Below, one piece after another: positions 1 to 7,414 of a DNA stretch of 9,593 nucleotides. The DNA is from Kordiimonadaceae bacterium (GTDB lineage: Bacteria > Pseudomonadota > Alphaproteobacteria > Sphingomonadales > Kordiimonadaceae): the NCBI GenBank assembly GCA_016763495.1, contig JAESTR010000199.1:1-9593 (forward strand), in the 5' to 3' direction. Made by a program: the position numbers and the translations under genes. The notes under the pieces are model-generated. The model did not search any database, was not told the origin of the DNA, and saw only the letters and a program-made list of their open reading frames with translations. Each line of letters begins with the position of its first letter. Within the stretch, counting starts at the first letter, position 1.

Positions 1-165
1 AAGGGCGGCTTTCCTTGACTCTCTAAAATCGAAGGTTTATTCCCCGCTTCACTATATATGTGGTGCTGGTACGGCTGGGTGTTTCTACTATTCTTGTGCC
101 AGCTATCATCAAGGCCAATTCGAATTTAAAGCGGCGTGCATGTATTTTGTGCGTAGGAGTATCTC

Positions 166-1569
166 GTGAGCAAAAAAGTCTTTGTAAAAACATACGGTTG
201 TCAGATGAATGTTTATGACAGCAATCGCATGGTCAATGCATTGAAGCCGCATGGGTACGAAATTACTGACACGCCTGAAGATGCCTATTTGGTGATTCTG
301 AATACATGCCACATTCGCGAAAAAGCAGCTGAAAAAGTCTATTCAGAAATTGGTCGCTTGAAACAAACCAAAATGGCAAAGGCCGCTAAAGGCGAAAATA
401 TGTTCATCGCCATTGCTGGCTGCGTGGCGCAGGCTGAAGGCGCTGAGATGATGAAACGCGCGCCAGCTGTTGACTTGGTTTTAGGCCCGCAAACATATCA
501 CCGCTTGCCTGACATGATGAAATCAGCGGAGGAACAGCGCGCCGCTGGCCGTAGCAGCAGTCGTGTGCTTGATACGGAATTTCCAGCTGACACTAAATTT
601 GACCATCTACCTGAAGAAAGCGATTTTAAAAGTGCCGCAGCATTTCTAACCATTCAGGAAGGGTGTGATAAATTCTGTGCTTTCTGCGTGGTGCCTTATA
701 CGCGCGGCGCAGAATATAGCCGGTCAGTTGCAGAAATTGTGGCAGAAGCTGAACATATGGCGCGCAACGGTGTGGTGGAAATTACGCTGCTCGGGCAGAA
801 TGTGAATGCCTATCACGGCGATGACGGCGCCGGCGGTACAGTGAGCTTGGCAGCCCTTATTCGGGAAGTAGCCAAGATAAAGGAAATTGGTCGTATCCGG
901 TATACGACGTCCCATCCGCGCGACATGGATGATGAATTGATCGCAGTGCATAAAGATCTGCCAGAATGTATGCCGTACCTGCATCTGCCGGTGCAAAGTG
1001 GCTCTGATGCTATATTGAAAGCGATGAACCGCCAGCATACGCGTGAAGATTACTTTAAAACTGTCGATAAATTGCGCGAAGAATGCCCTAACATAGCATT
1101 GTCCTCTGACTTTATCGTGGGTTTCCCCGGTGAGACAGATCAGGACTTTGAAGACACAATGGATTTGGTGCGCCGCGTGAAATATGCACAGGCCTATAGC
1201 TTTAAATATAGCCCACGCCCCGGCACCCCGGCTTCTGTTATTGAAGAACAAGTGCCTGAAGAGGTAAAAGTGGAGCGCCTTGCGCGGTTGCAGGATTTGC
1301 TTCTTGAGCACCAGCAGGAATTTAATGAAAGCATGGTAGGCGCTGAAATGGATATTCTGCTGGAGCGCGAAGGCAAGCAAGCAGGCCAACTTATTGGCCG
1401 TAGCCCTTATTTGCAGGCGGTTCATGTGGACTTGTCAAAAGAACATAATGCTATGGACGAAAGCGCCGAGAGGGCATACAGTGACTATATGGGTAAATTG
1501 GTTCGGGTGAAGATTGCTGAAGCCGGTCCAAGGAGCCTTAAAGGAGAGCTCGTAAGTGTGGTTTCCTAG
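166..1569 (+). CDS. miaB: MiaB, tRNA-2-methylthio-N6-dimethylallyladenosine37 synthase
   Basis: A radical-SAM methylthiotransferase of 467 residues, full length for the family. It converts N6-isopentenyladenosine at tRNA position 37 to its 2-methylthio form, next to the anticodon. The N-terminal methylthiotransferase domain (about 3-120) shows the auxiliary iron-sulfur cluster cysteines C12 (in KTYGCQMN), C48 (NTCHIR) and C86 (AGCVAQ). The radical-SAM domain carries the CxxxCxxC cluster motif at C167, C171 and C174 ([16 protein letters not shown]), and later LHLPVQSGS (272-280) and FIVGFPGET (316-324). A TRAM RNA-binding domain fills about 382-465. The start is GTG at 166, with AGGAG at 155-159 six bases upstream; the first residues [15 protein letters not shown] fit the family start. 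The related MtaB or RimO are less likely given the overall match and the phoH-side neighbourhood, which is standard for alphaproteobacterial miaB. Confidence 0.97.
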   Translation: MSKKVFVKTYGCQMNVYDSNRMVNALKPHGYEITDTPEDAYLVILNTCHIREKAAEKVYSEIGRLKQTKMAKAAKGENMFIAIAGCVAQAEGAEMMKRAPAVDLVLGPQTYHRLPDMMKSAEEQRAAGRSSSRVLDTEFPADTKFDHLPEESDFKSAAAFLTIQEGCDKFCAFCVVPYTRGAEYSRSVAEIVAEAEHMARNGVVEITLLGQNVNAYHGDDGAGGTVSLAALIREVAKIKEIGRIRYTTSHPRDMDDELIAVHKDLPECMPYLHLPVQSGSDAILKAMNRQHTREDYFKTVDKLREECPNIALSSDFIVGFPGETDQDFEDTMDLVRRVKYAQAYSFKYSPRPGTPASVIEEQVPEEVKVERLARLQDLLLEHQQEFNESMVGAEMDILLEREGKQAGQLIGRSPYLQAVHVDLSKEHNAMDESAERAYSDYMGKLVRVKIAEAGPRSLKGELVSVVS

Positions 1570-1657
1570 ATCCACTTATAGGTCTTACTTCTCTCATTAA
1601 ATTGTGTGCCTTTAACGGGGTATACCTTACAAACCAAACAGGAGCCGACACCTTTAT

Positions 1658-2704
1658 ATGTACGCCAAAAGCAGCTCAACAAGTGCCCAAGGTAACACCA
1701 AAGCCGCATCGAAAGATAAAAGCAAAATGGTGTTGGAATTTGAAGATAACCGCTTAGCCGCAATTTTATTCGGTCAACATGATCAGAATTTAGCACGTAT
1801 AGAGGAACAGGTCGGTGTCGTTTTAATCAATCGCGGCAATCGCATCGCTATTGAAGGCAGCACGGATGCTGCTAATTTAGCCAAGGATGTGTTGCATAAT
1901 CTGTATGACCTTGCGGAAAAAGGCCATGAGATTGATGCTGGCGCAGTGGATGGCTCTATTCGCATGAGCACTGGCGGCGCGGCTGATGATAGGAAAACTA
2001 AGAAAAAAAACGGCACGAATGGCAGTGGTAATGCGGCCAAAAGAGATTTGAAAATTAATACCCGCAACAAAGTGGTTATGCCGCGTTCTCCGGGGCAAGC
2101 TGATTATGTTGCTAACCTGATGGACCATGAAATGGTGTTCGGTGTTGGCCCTGCGGGTACGGGCAAGACCTATCTAGCTGTTGCTATGGCAGTGTCACAC
2201 ATGATCGCTGGTGAAATTGACCGTATTATTTTGTCGCGCCCTGCCGTGGAGGCTGGCGAAAATCTTGGTTTTCTACCCGGTGATTTGAAGGAAAAGGTCG
2301 ACCCGTATTTGCGGCCACTTTATGTTGCGCTCTATGACATGTTACCAGCTGAGCAAGTTGAAAAATATTTGGCCAGTGGTCAAATTGAAATTGCCCCGCT
2401 TGCGTTTATGCGGGGTCGTACTCTTGCTAATTCCTTTGTGATTTTGGATGAAGCGCAAAATACGACCATGATGCAGATGAAAATGTTTTTAACCCGCTTC
2501 GGTGAAAACAGCCATATGGTGATCTGCGGTGACCCGAGCCAGGTTGATTTACCGCGTGGTACGCGGTCAGGGTTGCGGCATGCGCTTGATATTTTGCGCG
2601 GTGTTGACGGTATAGCTGTTACGCGTTTTAGTGTGGCAGATGTTGTGCGCCACCCTCTCGTTGGCCGCATTGTGGAAGCATACGGTGATGATGATGGACG
2701 TTAA
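1658..2704 (+). CDS. phoH: PhoH family ATPase (YbeZ type)
   Basis: A PhoH/YbeZ P-loop NTPase of 348 residues, normal length for alphaproteobacteria. Walker A is GPAGTGKT (164-171), Walker B is VILDEAQ (261-267), and GDPSQVDLP (291-299) matches the following conserved motif; RHPLVGRIVEAY (331-342) is the usual C-terminal signature. An N-terminal domain (about 25-90), resembling a small RNA-binding fold, is followed by a Lys/Asn/Gly-rich linker (about 106-130). The family is predicted to act in RNA metabolism, and YbeZ is known to pair with the YbeY RNase, whose gene follows nine bases later. The ATG at 1658 has an AGGAG at 1640-1644, but 13 bases away, longer than usual. The next in-frame ATG (1727, residue 24) would give a start just ahead of the conserved LEFEDNRLAAILFG segment but has no better ribosome site. 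The exact biochemical role is not settled. Confidence 0.95.
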   Translation: MYAKSSSTSAQGNTKAASKDKSKMVLEFEDNRLAAILFGQHDQNLARIEEQVGVVLINRGNRIAIEGSTDAANLAKDVLHNLYDLAEKGHEIDAGAVDGSIRMSTGGAADDRKTKKKNGTNGSGNAAKRDLKINTRNKVVMPRSPGQADYVANLMDHEMVFGVGPAGTGKTYLAVAMAVSHMIAGEIDRIILSRPAVEAGENLGFLPGDLKEKVDPYLRPLYVALYDMLPAEQVEKYLASGQIEIAPLAFMRGRTLANSFVILDEAQNTTMMQMKMFLTRFGENSHMVICGDPSQVDLPRGTRSGLRHALDILRGVDGIAVTRFSVADVVRHPLVGRIVEAYGDDDGR

Positions 2705-2713
2705 GTCAAAATA

Positions 2714-3325
2714 ATGCCCCATCCTTCACTATCTAAAACTGGCGTGATCCGCTCAGATCAAATAGAAAAAAATGCAGCATCAACCGCGCAGCTTTGTCTT
2801 GATATGGACACCAACAGTAGCGGTGTGACGGCTGGCACTGATTGGGCAGGCGCCATTGAAATTGCAGTCCGGGCCGCACTGTCTGCTGCCAAACAATATG
2901 GCGGACAACCGGCTGAGTTATATATTGAAATAGTTGATAACGAGCGGAGTCAGCAGCTTAATAAGGAATACCGGGGCAAAGATAAGCCAACCAATGTGTT
3001 GTCTTTCCCAGGCACAGAGCCTGATGATCTTGCTGTTGCTTTTGATTTTTCAGAGAATGGCGGCCCCCCTGTCCCTCTCGGTGATTTGATCGTTGCTGGT
3101 ACAGTACTTTCTGAGGAAGCAGTTGAGCAAAACAAGTCTCTCCTGCATCATTTGATGCATCTGGTTGTGCACGGGGTTTTACATTTGCTAGGTTATGACC
3201 ATATTATTGAAGCAGATGCAGAAATAATGGAAACTTTAGAACGTGAAATACTTGCGACACTCGATGTACCAAACCCCTATGAGCTCCCCGTTGGTGATGC
3301 AATTGATGTGGGGAAAGCAAGCTAA
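2714..3325 (+). CDS. ybeY: YbeY, rRNA maturation endoribonuclease
   Basis: A single-domain metal-dependent RNase acting in 16S rRNA 3'-end maturation and 70S ribosome quality control. The zinc-binding signature is clear: HGVLHLLGYDH at 153-163, giving H153, H157 and H163 in the HxxxHxxxxxH pattern. Other family landmarks are KPTNVLSFPG (91-100) and PLGDLIVAG (121-129). At 203 residues it is longer than the roughly 155 of the E. coli protein; the excess is mostly at the N-terminus (about 25-40 residues) and in a loop around 101-120. No strong ribosome-binding sequence precedes the ATG at 2714, which lies nine bases after the phoH stop, so coupling to phoH translation is likely. Alternative in-frame starts are GTG at 2744 and ATG at 2804, also without good sites. 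The function is firm; the start is less so. Confidence 0.95.
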   Translation: MPHPSLSKTGVIRSDQIEKNAASTAQLCLDMDTNSSGVTAGTDWAGAIEIAVRAALSAAKQYGGQPAELYIEIVDNERSQQLNKEYRGKDKPTNVLSFPGTEPDDLAVAFDFSENGGPPVPLGDLIVAGTVLSEEAVEQNKSLLHHLMHLVVHGVLHLLGYDHIIEADAEIMETLEREILATLDVPNPYELPVGDAIDVGKAS

Positions 3326-4200
3326 TGGCTGACGGCAGTCAAATACCGACCTCAGGTTTTTGGCGTGGGTTGAAAGGGTTGTTTGGTTTCAAACAGCCTG
3401 ATGTTAGCTTGCGCGAAAGCCTTGAAGAAGCCATCGAAGAACACGAAGAAGACACCCGCGAACCTGCTTTAGGCGATGTCGAACGGGAAATGCTGTTCAA
3501 TGTCCTAGAGTATGGCGCATTGCGGGTGGACGATGTGATGGTGCCGCGGGCCGATATTATCGGTGTGCCTGGCGATGTGTCCTATAAGGAACTGGTTACG
3601 ATTTTTGCCGAAGCGGAGCATTCGCGTATCCCGGTGTTTAGCGGCACGCTTGATGATGTACTTGGCATGGTGCATGTGAAAGACGTGCTGAAAGTAGTGG
3701 CAAGCGGTGAAGCGCAGAGCAGCTTTCAAATCAGTAAAATCAGACGCTCAGTGCTGTATGTGCCGCCTTCCATGAAGGTTATTGACCTGTTGGCGAAAAT
3801 GAAAAAAAGCCGCACTCATATGGCTATAGTCGTTGATGAATATGGTGGCACGGACGGTCTTGTCACAGTTGAAGATATTGTTGAAGAAGTTGTTGGCGAA
3901 ATAGAAGACGAGCATGATGACGTTGGTGAACCAGAAATGGTGGCACTGAGCGGCGGCGGCTATGATGCCGATGCGCGGCTTGAAATAGAAGAAATGGAAA
4001 AGGTGCTTGGGGTAGATATCTTACCAGAAGCGCAAGATGAAGATGTTGATACGCTAGGGGGGCTTGTCTTCACGCTCGCGGGTTGTGTGCCCGAGATAGG
4101 TGAGGTAATTCTTCACGAAACTGGTTACAAGTTTGAGGTCCTGGATGCAGATCCCAGACGGATCAGTAAAGTAAGAATTCATCCCCCTGTGAAGGAGTAG
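3325..4200 (+). CDS. corC: CorC/HlyC family CBS-domain protein (YbeX type)
   Basis: A soluble 291-residue protein of the CorC/HlyC (YbeX) family, close to the 292 of E. coli YbeX and lacking the membrane domain of larger relatives. Visible landmarks are VMVPRADI (71-78), HSRIPVF (99-105), [13 protein letters not shown] (169-181) and GEIEDEHD (191-198). Two CBS domains occupy about 66-125 and 137-193, and the CorC_HlyC transporter-associated domain about 205-286. A strongly acidic N-terminal segment lies at 32-56. E. coli CorC has been linked to magnesium/cobalt efflux with CorA and to ribosome function; labels such as hemolysin are historical. Its ATG shares the last A of the ybeY TAA stop, and GGGGA at 3310-3314 provides a ribosome site inside ybeY, so translation is probably coupled. 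The family is certain; the physiological role is inferred. Confidence 0.9.
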   Translation: MADGSQIPTSGFWRGLKGLFGFKQPDVSLRESLEEAIEEHEEDTREPALGDVEREMLFNVLEYGALRVDDVMVPRADIIGVPGDVSYKELVTIFAEAEHSRIPVFSGTLDDVLGMVHVKDVLKVVASGEAQSSFQISKIRRSVLYVPPSMKVIDLLAKMKKSRTHMAIVVDEYGGTDGLVTVEDIVEEVVGEIEDEHDDVGEPEMVALSGGGYDADARLEIEEMEKVLGVDILPEAQDEDVDTLGGLVFTLAGCVPEIGEVILHETGYKFEVLDADPRRISKVRIHPPVKE

Positions 4201-4209
4201 CGCCAGCCC

Positions 4210-5856
4210 ATGGCTGACCAATTAGAGGCAACAATGCCGGCTGTGTCTTTGTCTGATCAGCTGGTTAATGGTTTGTTTAACTGGGTTGAAAGCCGTTCGC
4301 GCTTTGGCCTATCGGTGCTGGCATTTGTGTTGGGTGCTTTATTGTCTCAGGCGTTTGCGCCCACTAATTTTTTCCCGGCCGTTTTCATTGCGCTGCCGGT
4401 AGCATTATTGATGCTGGATCGCGCGCGGATTGGAAAGCAGGCATTTGCTCACGGCTGGTGGTTTGGTTTTGGCTTTTTTGCCGTTGGCCTTAGTTGGATA
4501 GCCTATAGTTTTACACAGCAGCAGAATGTGCCCGCTGCACTTGCGCCTTTTGCAGTATTAGCCTTAGCCGCAATTATGGCTGTTTTTCCGGCATTGGCAT
4601 TTTGGACAACATGGCGGTTGAAGGTTGGTTCTGTTGCAAAAGTTTGTATTTTTGCTGCAGCGTGGACATTGTTTGAAATTGCCAGAGGTTTTTTATTCAC
4701 TGGATTTCCGTGGCATTTGCTCGGTGCTGTGTGGGCGGAATGGTTGCCGGTGGCGCAAACTGCTTACTGGATAACGGTATACGGGCTTTCCTTTCTAACC
4801 ATTGTCTCGGCGTCGGCCTTCGTGCTGTTTCTACAACTGCGGCCATCTTTGCCAACTGCGGCTTTTGCATTGACGGCTTTTGCTGTGTTTCCGGTTTTGG
4901 CGTTGTTAGGCAATGCGCGTTTAGAAGAAAATCAGACCAATTTCCATTTGGGGATATCGCTTCGGCTTGTGCAGGCGAATGTGCAGCAGGATGAGAAATG
5001 GCGTAGCCATTTGATCGATGATCATTTTGAAACTCATATGCGGTTGTCTCGCTCTGGCAGCAATTCAAAAGGGGGCAAAGCGGAAGGCATAAAACTGCTG
5101 ATATGGCCTGAGACAGCGGTACAAAAAGAAACGTTCGACCGTGAAGGGTCTTTGCTGCGCTGGCGTGTTTCACGTTTGTTGGAATTTGGTGCATACGCCA
5201 TCACGGGGGCGCCCCGCTATAATAGCGAGGATAGCGAGTTGAAATATTACAACAGCCTGCTGGCTTTTAATGCAAAAGGCAAAATGTATGCGCGTTATGA
5301 TAAAAACCATTTGGTACCATTTGGAGAGTATTTACCGCTTGCTCCTTTACTGAAATCTATAGGTCTTAGCCAATTGGCTGAGCTGGCTGGTGGCTCCGGT
5401 TGGACCCGTGGCAACGGATTGCAGACTGTGACTCTGCCCGGCATCCCCAAATTCTCACCACTTATTTGCTATGAGGCGATTTTCCCAGGGCAGGTTATTT
5501 TGCCACAAGAGCGCCCTGAATGGATGTTGGTACTTAGCAATGATGCATGGTTTGGCATGACCGATGGGCCCTATCAGCATTTGGCGCTTTCCCGCATGCG
5601 CGCGATCGAAGAAGGCTTGCCGATGGTGCGGTCAACCAGTACAGGCGTGTGTGCCGTGATAGATTCTTACGGACGGACACAAAGTGCCCTTGGCCTTGGT
5701 AGGCAAGGCACTGTTGAAAGCCCGTTGCCTAAATCCATCAGTGCGCCGGCATGGCCAACGGGGCTTCGGGTGTTTGCAGTATTGATGCTTTCAATTGGTA
5801 TTTTGTCCGTGGCTTTAATAGCTATGGTGGTGCGCGCCCGCAGGGGAAATAGCTAG
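4210..5856 (+). CDS. lnt: Lnt, apolipoprotein N-acyltransferase
   Basis: An inner-membrane enzyme adding the third acyl chain to the N-terminal cysteine of apolipoproteins, the last step of lipoprotein maturation; 548 residues, slightly longer than E. coli Lnt (512). The N-terminal half is strongly hydrophobic with several membrane segments (roughly 33-50, 55-70, 82-101, 110-133, 145-163, 185-209, 216-235) and contains the conserved GFPWHLLG (165-172). The nitrilase-like periplasmic domain (about 250-510) has the Glu-Lys-Cys triad: E301 in IWPETAV, K365 in YDKNHLVPFGEYLP, and C420 in PLICYEAIFPG. NDAWFG (444-449) is also conserved. A last membrane helix lies at about 518-541, followed by a short basic tail. 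AGGAG at 4193-4197 is 12 bases from the ATG and overlaps the corC end; an alternative in-frame ATG is at 4234. It closes the phoH-ybeY-corC-lnt run. Confidence 0.96.
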   Translation: MADQLEATMPAVSLSDQLVNGLFNWVESRSRFGLSVLAFVLGALLSQAFAPTNFFPAVFIALPVALLMLDRARIGKQAFAHGWWFGFGFFAVGLSWIAYSFTQQQNVPAALAPFAVLALAAIMAVFPALAFWTTWRLKVGSVAKVCIFAAAWTLFEIARGFLFTGFPWHLLGAVWAEWLPVAQTAYWITVYGLSFLTIVSASAFVLFLQLRPSLPTAAFALTAFAVFPVLALLGNARLEENQTNFHLGISLRLVQANVQQDEKWRSHLIDDHFETHMRLSRSGSNSKGGKAEGIKLLIWPETAVQKETFDREGSLLRWRVSRLLEFGAYAITGAPRYNSEDSELKYYNSLLAFNAKGKMYARYDKNHLVPFGEYLPLAPLLKSIGLSQLAELAGGSGWTRGNGLQTVTLPGIPKFSPLICYEAIFPGQVILPQERPEWMLVLSNDAWFGMTDGPYQHLALSRMRAIEEGLPMVRSTSTGVCAVIDSYGRTQSALGLGRQGTVESPLPKSISAPAWPTGLRVFAVLMLSIGILSVALIAMVVRARRGNS

Positions 5857-5940
5857 ACCCCTGACTGCGGCACAATCTTGCTGTACCGAAGAACACTTGT
5901 TTTGCCCCTTTCGCAATGTCCGCTGATCGGCTATAGGGGC
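5841..5940 (+). promoter_or_regulatory. Possible alternative hairpins at the lnt-trmB junction, one masking the trmB ribosome site
   Basis: Four short complementary segments lie between the end of lnt and trmB. CAGGGG (5841-5846) pairs with CCCCTG (5858-5863) in a hairpin spanning the lnt stop codon. GCCCCT (5904-5909) pairs with AGGGGC (5935-5940), which contains the trmB ribosome-binding sequence AGGGG five bases before its ATG. Partners could also be exchanged between the two pairs. No T-run follows either hairpin, so these are not intrinsic terminators. The pairings are read directly; any regulatory role is inference, and six-base stems also arise by chance. Confidence 0.25.
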
Positions 5941-5944
5941 GGGC

Positions 5945-6664
5945 ATGACAGATACACCCGAAGATACTTCCAAATACCCTTTGCCCGGCAGCCGCTTTTT
6001 TGGCCGCCGTAAAGGCCCTTCTTTGTCAGACCGAAAAACCGGGCTGATGGAAGATGTGCTGCCGCGCATCTCTGTGACTGTGCCAGAGGACAAAAACGAC
6101 TCCATTGATTTGGATTCGCTTTTTGGTGGAAAAAAAGCCCAAGTTTGGCTGGAAATAGGGTTTGGAAAAGGCGAGCATTTAGCATGGCAAGCACAAGCTA
6201 ATCCTGATTTTGGCTTAATAGGGTGCGAGCCGTACTTGAATGGTGTTGCGGGTCTGGTCACTCAAGTTGCCGAGCAAGGCATTGAGAATATTCGCATTTA
6301 CGCTGATGATGCCCGTCATGTGATTTGGCAGCTACCGGATGCGAGTGTAGACCGCATATTTCTAATCCATCCAGACCCATGGCCGAAACGGCGTCATGCG
6401 CCGCGCCGTTTTGTGAACCCAGACAATCTTGACGATATAGCGCGTATTCTTAAGGATAACGGCGAGTTTCGGGTTGGCACTGACCACCCTATATACCGTG
6501 AGTGGACCACTATTAAAATGTCAGAACGGGAGGATTTCGAGTGGTTGGCTGAGGCGCCGTGTGATTGGCTTGACCGCCCTGATGATTGGCCTGAGACCCG
6601 CTATGAAGTGAAAGCGCTGGAAGGCCGGTCTACGTATTTCCGTTTCAGGCGATTACCGCGATAA
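5945..6664 (+). CDS. trmB: TrmB, tRNA (guanine46-N7)-methyltransferase
   Basis: A 239-residue class I SAM-dependent methyltransferase that makes m7G46 in the variable loop of tRNAs; the length fits the bacterial family. SAM motif I is VWLEIGFGKGEHL (67-79), followed by GCEPYLNG (93-100) and the acidic YADDARHV (119-126). The TrmB signature IHPDPWPKRRHAPRRF spans 141-156, then GTDHPIYREW (178-187) and the C-terminal EGRSTYFRFRR (226-236). The N-terminal segment, about 60 residues with basic and proline-rich parts, resembles alphaproteobacterial relatives. The ATG at 5945 has AGGGG at 5935-5939. It begins 88 bases after lnt, where many alphaproteobacteria have metK, and is followed by a 238-base gap before rimP, so it may end one transcript or read into the next. 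Confidence 0.96.
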   Translation: MTDTPEDTSKYPLPGSRFFGRRKGPSLSDRKTGLMEDVLPRISVTVPEDKNDSIDLDSLFGGKKAQVWLEIGFGKGEHLAWQAQANPDFGLIGCEPYLNGVAGLVTQVAEQGIENIRIYADDARHVIWQLPDASVDRIFLIHPDPWPKRRHAPRRFVNPDNLDDIARILKDNGEFRVGTDHPIYREWTTIKMSEREDFEWLAEAPCDWLDRPDDWPETRYEVKALEGRSTYFRFRRLPR

Positions 6665-6729
6665 GTGTGTTTCAATTGCATCTTTCATCCGGGTTACTAA
6701 GCAGCACTTGAAAAACTTGCTTTTGGGCC

Positions 6730-6758
6730 TTGCTCCTTGAGGGGCTTGGGTATATATA
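6730..6758 (+). promoter_or_regulatory. Candidate promoter for rimP-nusA-ylxR
   Basis: TTGCTC (6730-6735) and TATATA (6753-6758) are spaced by 17 bases in the 238-base gap between trmB and rimP. The -35 matches the sigma-70 consensus at only three of six positions and the -10 at four of six. It is the best candidate I see in this gap and would give a leader of about 137 bases containing the structured element at 6794-6840. Positions 6665-6729 hold nothing I can name. This is a prediction from sequence only. Confidence 0.3.
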
Positions 6759-6793
6759 GGGGCCACTTCTCCTAGAGTATTGGTAATTATTCA

Positions 6794-6840
6794 TGGGGTG
6801 AGCGCAAGCTCACAGCCGCGATGACCCACATCTAAGGCGG
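6794..6840 (+). promoter_or_regulatory. Structured 5' leader of rimP: two adjacent hairpins, possible pseudoknot
   Basis: The first hairpin is perfect: GTGAGC (6798-6803), a GCAA loop of GNRA type (6804-6807), GCTCAC (6808-6813). Two bases later a second stem forms from CCGC (6816-6819) with GCGG (6837-6840), stacked on GATG (6820-6823) with CATC (6829-6832), leaving a four-base bulge TAAG on the 3' side and a loop ACCCA (6824-6828). The loop bases CCCA (6825-6828) are complementary to TGGG at 6794-6797, directly before the first hairpin, so a pseudoknot-like closure is possible. There is no T-run, so it is not a plain terminator. It lies 62 bases before the rimP start. Pairings are read directly; the regulatory role and any ligand are unknown. 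Confidence 0.4.
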
Positions 6841-6902
6841 ATTTATACGAGTTTAGTTTTACGCCGATGATGCCCAAAGAGAAGTAGGAAAGGACAAGTT
6901 TA

Positions 6903-7406
6903 GTGACTGAAGCTGCAGATCAAATTACAGCGATCATTGAAGCGACTGTCGAGTCCTTAGGCTATGAATTGGTCCGTGTAACATATGGTGGTGGGCGCAA
7001 GCCAACGCTGCAGATTATGGCGGAACGACCTGATGGAACGATGGGTGTGGAAGACTGCGCGAAATTATCACGCGAAGTTTCCCTTCTGCTTGATGTAGAA
7101 GATCCATTGCAAGGTGAGTATTTGCTGGAGGTTAGTTCCCCTGGTGTGGATCGGCCTCTTACTCGCGCCAAGGATTTTGAGCGCTGGGTCGGGTTTGATG
7201 TGAAAGTTGAACTTGGCGAGCAAATGGATGGTCGTCGTCGTTTCCGCGGTAAATTGCTGTCCTTTAAGGATGGCGTGATTGTGCTAGCTACTGCTGACGA
7301 AGGTGATTTCACGTTAGAGTTTGCGGATGTTGCTAAGGCCAAGCTGTTGTTAACGGACGAATTATTGGTGGCTGTACAGAAAAAGACGCCAGAAGAAAAT
7401 AATTAA
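6903..7406 (+). CDS. rimP: RimP, 30S ribosomal subunit maturation factor
   Basis: A cytoplasmic protein of 167 residues, normal for RimP, which binds the immature 30S subunit and helps assembly. The N-terminal domain (about 5-85) ends with the family signature LEVSSPGVDRPLTRAKDFERW (75-95), of which SSPGVDRPL (78-86) is the most diagnostic; the C-terminal SH3-like beta-barrel domain lies at about 88-150. The tail is short and acidic. The start is GTG at 6903, preceded by AGGAAAGGA (6886-6894); the AAGGA part is eight bases away. The same operon position directly before nusA is conserved across proteobacteria. It has its own 238-base upstream gap with a candidate promoter and RNA structure, so it is probably the first gene of the nusA operon here, though read-through from trmB is possible. 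Confidence 0.96.
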   Translation: MTEAADQITAIIEATVESLGYELVRVTYGGGRKPTLQIMAERPDGTMGVEDCAKLSREVSLLLDVEDPLQGEYLLEVSSPGVDRPLTRAKDFERWVGFDVKVELGEQMDGRRRFRGKLLSFKDGVIVLATADEGDFTLEFADVAKAKLLLTDELLVAVQKKTPEENN

Positions 7407-7414
7407 GGCATGCC

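Noticed and set aside
15..58. TTGACT (15-20) with A/T-rich TTTATT or TATATA downstream as a miaB promoter.
   Set aside because: TTTATT is only 15 bases away and a poor -10, and TATATA at 53-58 is 32 bases away. No pair has acceptable spacing.
117..126. Perfect 10-base palindrome AATTCGAATT upstream of miaB, as a possible operator.
   Set aside because: About nine such palindromes are expected by chance in a window of this size, and there is no second site.
2..169. Open frame from the left edge through 55 codons, ending in a TGA that overlaps the miaB GTG, as if an upstream gene were coupled to miaB.
   Set aside because: The translation is rich in Cys, Tyr and aromatic residues without any family motif I recognise, and does not resemble the ends of genes usual here. 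The other frames stop at 16-18 and 24-26, either of which could equally be the true end of an upstream gene.
724..1425. Long minus-strand open frame (233 codons) opposite miaB.
   Set aside because: It is antisense to an unmistakable radical-SAM gene, has no recognisable domain and no ribosome site. The same applies to the minus-strand frames at 4697-5194, 5815-6261 and 9035-9517.
1553..1578. Hairpin TAAGTG/CACTTA spanning the miaB stop codon as a terminator.
   Set aside because: The stem is A/T-rich, the loop is 14 bases, and no T-run follows. Stems like this are expected many times by chance.
6866..6877. GATGATGCCCAA occurs both in the rimP leader and at the ylxR start (9282-9293).
   Set aside because: Shared 12-mers are expected a few times by chance in 9.6 kb, and the contexts differ.
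6665..6902. Possible tRNA gene (initiator tRNA sits before rimP in E. coli).
   Set aside because: No cloverleaf, no T-loop GTTCRA-type sequence and no CCA end could be found in this gap.
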